Positions 60,724 through 64,000 of a stretch of DNA of 64,000 bases are shown one piece after another (positions within the stretch are counted from its first letter, which is position 1; each line of letters opens with the position of its first letter). The notes beneath the pieces were generated by a model. That model worked only from the letters and a program-made list of their open reading frames with translations. It had not been told where the DNA came from and did no database searches. The stretch is from Bacteroidales bacterium (lineage in GTDB: Bacteria; Bacteroidota; Bacteroidia; Bacteroidales; UBA1402): assembly GCA_017468435.1 (NCBI GenBank), contig JAFUIP010000013.1, positions 1 through 64,000 on the forward strand. The letters are read 5' to 3'. Made by a program: the position numbers and the translations under genes.

Positions 60724-63700
60724 ATGAACAAACAGATGAAATGGACTTTGTGCGGTCTCTTGTTGGCCCTTTGCCTTCCCTTGCAAATGATGGCAAATGT
60801 GGCTATTCCGCAAGCAGTCAGTGTACGTCAGGCCGATGGTAAAGAAGTGCAGATAAGGGTGCATGGTGATGAATTTTTCCATTACACCACCGATATGAAC
60901 GGTTATCTTATCAACCAGAAGAAGGACGGCAATTATTATTACTCCTCATTCACGGAAGATGGCCGCATCCGCTTGAGTTCCAATCCTTATGGTTCCTTGA
61001 AGCCTGTGATGCACCGCGAATATATACCTCAAACGGTGAAGGAAAAGGCCGTGCAGCGTCGTGAAGAGCTGAACGCTCGTCGCAATGGGGCAGGCCTCCG
61101 CTCCGCTCCGGCCCGCTCTGCCATCCTGACTCATCCCACGCCTCGTCAGTTGGTACTCTTGGTGGAATATACCGATGTCAAGTTTTCGTCGGCCACGGCC
61201 AATGCCGATTTCTCCGCCTTGCTCAATGAAAAAGGTTATTTCCAGAATGGTGCCACCGGATCGGCCTACGATTATTTCTACGAAAATTCACTGCATCAGT
61301 TCAATCCCACATTCGATGTGTATGGCCCCTTTACCACTTCCAAGGCTATGGCAGAATATGGCGGCAACACCGAATATGGTTCCGACAAGAATCCGCAGGA
61401 AATGATAGTGGAAGCCTTACAGGCTGCGGCCGCCAACGGCGTGGACTTGAGCCGCTACGACTTAGACGGAGATGGCATGCTCGACAATGTTTTCGTTTTC
61501 TATGCCGGTTTCAGCGAGTCGGAAGGTGGCGATGAAAACACCATCTGGCCTCATGCTTCCAATCTTTATTATCAGAATATCAGCATCAATGGCATCCGTT
61601 TGGGATCGTATGCCTGCTCTTCCGAATTGCGTTTTTCCAACAAGACCATGTGCGGTATAGGTACTTTCTGTCACGAATATGCACACGTGCTGGGACTTTG
61701 GGATATCTACGACACCGATTACGAAGAAAACGGTTCGGCCAACGACTGGGGCATCTTGTCGCTTATGTCGGCTGGTAACTACAACAACAATGGCCGTACG
61801 CCTCCCTATATGAATGCCGAAGAAAGGGAACAATTGGGTTGGTACAAGATTCCTACCTTGCAGGCATCGGGCGATTATTCTCTCTTGCCTGTTTCTCAGA
61901 ATGAGGCTTATCGCATCGAAACCGACAACAAGAACGAATATTTTGTGATAGAATACCGCAAGCAAGAAAAATGGGATTCGTATATCGGAAAAGACGGTGT
62001 CATCATCTATCACGTGGATAAATCACAGAACATGGTCGGCGACATGACGGCTGCACAGCTGTGGATGTACAACATGGTCAATTGTTTCCCCTCGCATCGT
62101 TGTATGTATCTGGTAGATGCTTCCAACAAGAATGCGGCCATCACGGCGGATGTTTTCTATCCCTACGACAGGAATAAATCTTTCAATCTGGATTCCAAGC
62201 CGGCCTCTATCTCGTGGAGCGGATTGCCTTTGGAAGTGGGCTTGTACAACATTGCCCACGATGGCGAAAAAGCTACCTTCCAGGTGAAGTCGGAAAACGA
62301 AAAGGCCCATGTGGGCGGCATTGTCAGCATGTACGACGGATCGCCTTTGTCCAATGCCGTGGTGCAGCTCAGTCCCATTGTGGAAACGCGCACTGCTTCG
62401 GGCTTGAGAATGGCTCGCGCCGCCAAGGAAGAAGACAGCTACATCTGTCGCAGTAATGCTCAAGGCCAATACGGATTCTATAGACTTCCTGCCGGAAAGT
62501 ATCTGCTTTCTTGTCAGGCCGATAAATATATGCCCGTGAGCTACGAACTGCAACTGGAATCCGGTAGCACCAAACAGAACATTGTCATGCTTACCGAAGA
62601 CGAACAATATTATCACGAAGGTTTCGCATGGTACAACCAGGAAGATATGCCCGTGATGTCTGTGGGAACTGCCGGTTCTGATTTTATTGTCGGCACTTTC
62701 TGGACGGCCGAAGATCTGAAAGAGGTGGTGGGCGATATGTTCGGAACGACCAGCATCCGTATGTCTAGCGGAAATCCCGATGTCACTTGTATGATTTTGG
62801 TGAACGATACCACCGTCATTGCCGAACAGACTCTCGAGAATGTTCCCTCGGGCGAAATTACCTTCAGCTTCCGCAACGATTCGGTGAAGATTGAAGAAGG
62901 CGTCGATTATCATGTAGCCTTTGCCGTTTCCGATTATCCTGAAAGTGCTTATCCTGTGATGATTGACAATGGCCCGGCTGTCAGTGGCAAAGGTGATTTG
63001 CTTTATGGCGGACAGGAAGATGGTTGGATTACCTTGGCCGAGGCTTCGAAAGGGAGCATAGACGGCAACTGGATTATCTCTTTCGTATCTTGTATAGATA
63101 AACCCTATGTGCCTGTAGAAGAATTGAGTATGTCTCACGATAGCATAGAAATGCGCGTGGGCGAAGAAATGTATATGGCCACTAAGATTCTTCCTTCGGA
63201 TGCCACTTCTCGTACGACTCAGTGGCGCAGCAGCGATCCTTCGGTGGTGATGGTAAACAATACCGGTTTGATTTCTGCCCAGACGCCCGGCGAAGCTTAT
63301 GTTTACGTGAGCGTGGACAAAGGTCAGAAAACCGATTCTTGCAAGGTGAGCGTGGTGGCTTCATTGGCGTCTGCCATGCAGCTGCGCAACTCGCAGCGTC
63401 AGGTCTTCCTCTCTTGGGATGGAGGTGTGGACGATGCCTGGAAGTTGTATTATGCAAAATCGAGCGCCACACAAATGGATAGCTTGTTGCTGGAAGAACC
63501 TCTGGCTTGCGTCACCGGCCTGGAACCCGGCAATATGTATCAATTCAAAATGTACGCATACCAAAACGGCGTGCTGAGCGATTCTTTGCAAAGAGTGGTG
63601 AATCTGCCCAAAATCAGCAACGATTTCCCGGCCATCTACATGGAAGCTTCCTATACCGAAGGCGAACCTTGCATGCTAGACGTGAACAACCTGAAGGCTC

Positions 63701-63861
63701 CATACGAAAAACTGCTTTGGTTCATAGACGACGAGGCCGTGCAAGCACCGCTTTTGCGTTCTATTCCCGCCGGCAAACATATCCTGAAGGTGGAAATCCA
63801 TTACACGGCCGACGAAGACGTGGAAACCATTGTTAGAAAATTTGAAGTGAAAGAAAAATGA
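60724..63861 (+). CDS. Secreted M6-family metalloprotease with Ig-like domains
   Basis: 1045 residues with a signal peptide (about 1-24). A propeptide-like region (about 25-130; FFHYTTDMNGYLINQKKDG) precedes the M6 peptidase. The zinc motif is HEYAHVLGLWD (near 317), with the DLDGDGMLDN calcium loop and MSAGNYNNNGRTPP Met-turn. A carboxypeptidase-regulatory-like domain follows (VGGIVSMYDGSPLSNAVVQL, about 540), then a BIG2 Ig-like domain (about 795-880), an FN3-like domain (about 885-965) and a final beta domain. No T9SS tail is obvious. It would digest extracellular or surface proteins. It overlaps the next lipoprotein gene as ATGA. Confidence 0.92.
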   Translation: MNKQMKWTLCGLLLALCLPLQMMANVAIPQAVSVRQADGKEVQIRVHGDEFFHYTTDMNGYLINQKKDGNYYYSSFTEDGRIRLSSNPYGSLKPVMHREYIPQTVKEKAVQRREELNARRNGAGLRSAPARSAILTHPTPRQLVLLVEYTDVKFSSATANADFSALLNEKGYFQNGATGSAYDYFYENSLHQFNPTFDVYGPFTTSKAMAEYGGNTEYGSDKNPQEMIVEALQAAAANGVDLSRYDLDGDGMLDNVFVFYAGFSESEGGDENTIWPHASNLYYQNISINGIRLGSYACSSELRFSNKTMCGIGTFCHEYAHVLGLWDIYDTDYEENGSANDWGILSLMSAGNYNNNGRTPPYMNAEEREQLGWYKIPTLQASGDYSLLPVSQNEAYRIETDNKNEYFVIEYRKQEKWDSYIGKDGVIIYHVDKSQNMVGDMTAAQLWMYNMVNCFPSHRCMYLVDASNKNAAITADVFYPYDRNKSFNLDSKPASISWSGLPLEVGLYNIAHDGEKATFQVKSENEKAHVGGIVSMYDGSPLSNAVVQLSPIVETRTASGLRMARAAKEEDSYICRSNAQGQYGFYRLPAGKYLLSCQADKYMPVSYELQLESGSTKQNIVMLTEDEQYYHEGFAWYNQEDMPVMSVGTAGSDFIVGTFWTAEDLKEVVGDMFGTTSIRMSSGNPDVTCMILVNDTTVIAEQTLENVPSGEITFSFRNDSVKIEEGVDYHVAFAVSDYPESAYPVMIDNGPAVSGKGDLLYGGQEDGWITLAEASKGSIDGNWIISFVSCIDKPYVPVEELSMSHDSIEMRVGEEMYMATKILPSDATSRTTQWRSSDPSVVMVNNTGLISAQTPGEAYVYVSVDKGQKTDSCKVSVVASLASAMQLRNSQRQVFLSWDGGVDDAWKLYYAKSSATQMDSLLLEEPLACVTGLEPGNMYQFKMYAYQNGVLSDSLQRVVNLPKISNDFPAIYMEASYTEGEPCMLDVNNLKAPYEKLLWFIDDEAVQAPLLRSIPAGKHILKVEIHYTADEDVETIVRKFEVKEK

Positions 63862-64000
63862 CGAAGATTATGAAAAAATATGTTGCTATAGCCATTCTCT
63901 TGGTAATGACGCTTGGCTTTTACTCTTGCCATAACGAGGATCCTCTTTTGAAAGCGGCTCGCGAGAATGCCTTGAAACAAGATACTTACGGTGTGTTCGA
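63858..64000 (+). CDS. Lipoprotein, cut by the right edge of the window
   Basis: Only 47 codons are visible. A lipoprotein signal with the lipobox GFYSC precedes a charged helix (EDPLLKAARENALKQDTYGVF). Its ATG overlaps the protease stop (ATGA); an internal ATG at 63870 gives a typical MKKYVAIAILL start and is equally likely. The family cannot be judged from this part. Confidence 0.7.
   Translation, partial: MTKIMKKYVAIAILLVMTLGFYSCHNEDPLLKAARENALKQDTYGVF

Overview
The window looks like chromosomal DNA of a Bacteroidales bacterium, probably Prevotella-like or a close relative. This rests on SusC/SusD pairs, FAS1 lipoproteins, Bacteroidetes-type promoters (TTG or TTTG, about 20 nt, then TAnnTTTG or TAnnTTCG), a lack of strong Shine-Dalgarno sequences, a FeoA-FeoB fusion, and secreted proteins whose C-termini resemble type IX secretion (T9SS) sorting domains. 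No rRNA, tRNA or CRISPR array was seen.

Positions 1-2957 form an AT-rich accessory patch: a DNA methyltransferase that runs off the left edge, divergent from a HipB-HipA pair. Positions 3037-8597 (minus strand) encode a complete tripartite RND efflux pump in the order adaptor, AcrB-like transporter, TolC-like channel. Positions 8785-13714 encode a secreted pectate lyase/pectin methylesterase fusion and a GH43-like lipoprotein. Positions 13762-18829 are a threonine operon: fused aspartokinase-homoserine dehydrogenase, a phosphoglycerate-mutase-like protein that probably supplies the missing homoserine kinase, and threonine synthase. An AbiEii-like nucleotidyltransferase with a HigA-like antitoxin lies convergent to it (18821-19982).

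Positions 20080-22291 hold a low-molecular-weight phosphatase, a diacylglycerol-kinase-family enzyme and a PlsC-type acyltransferase. Positions 22332-28683 carry two divergent MG2-type surface proteins whose last 156 bp are almost identical, which suggests gene conversion. A frameshifted small gene and a small hypothetical follow. On the minus strand come FeoAB with its Cys-rich partner, then an AddA/AddB-like recombination helicase-nuclease pair. Positions 38500-41417 carry ilvE, trmB and an apbC/mrp-type ATPase. Positions 41446-42213 look like a deletion scar joining the 3' ends of two divergent genes, an AraC-type regulator and a Sde182/DUF1593-like protein.

Positions 42260-60652 appear to be one transcription unit of eight genes: FAS1 lipoprotein, SusC, SusD, FAS1 lipoprotein, FAS1 lipoprotein, SusC, SusD, and a secreted beta-helix protein, closed by a strong UUCG-loop terminator. 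It has no recognisable glycoside hydrolase and no local regulator, so its cargo is unknown. It is followed by an M6-family metalloprotease with its own promoter and a lipoprotein cut by the right edge. This double SusCD-FAS1 cassette is the best candidate here for a poorly described system.
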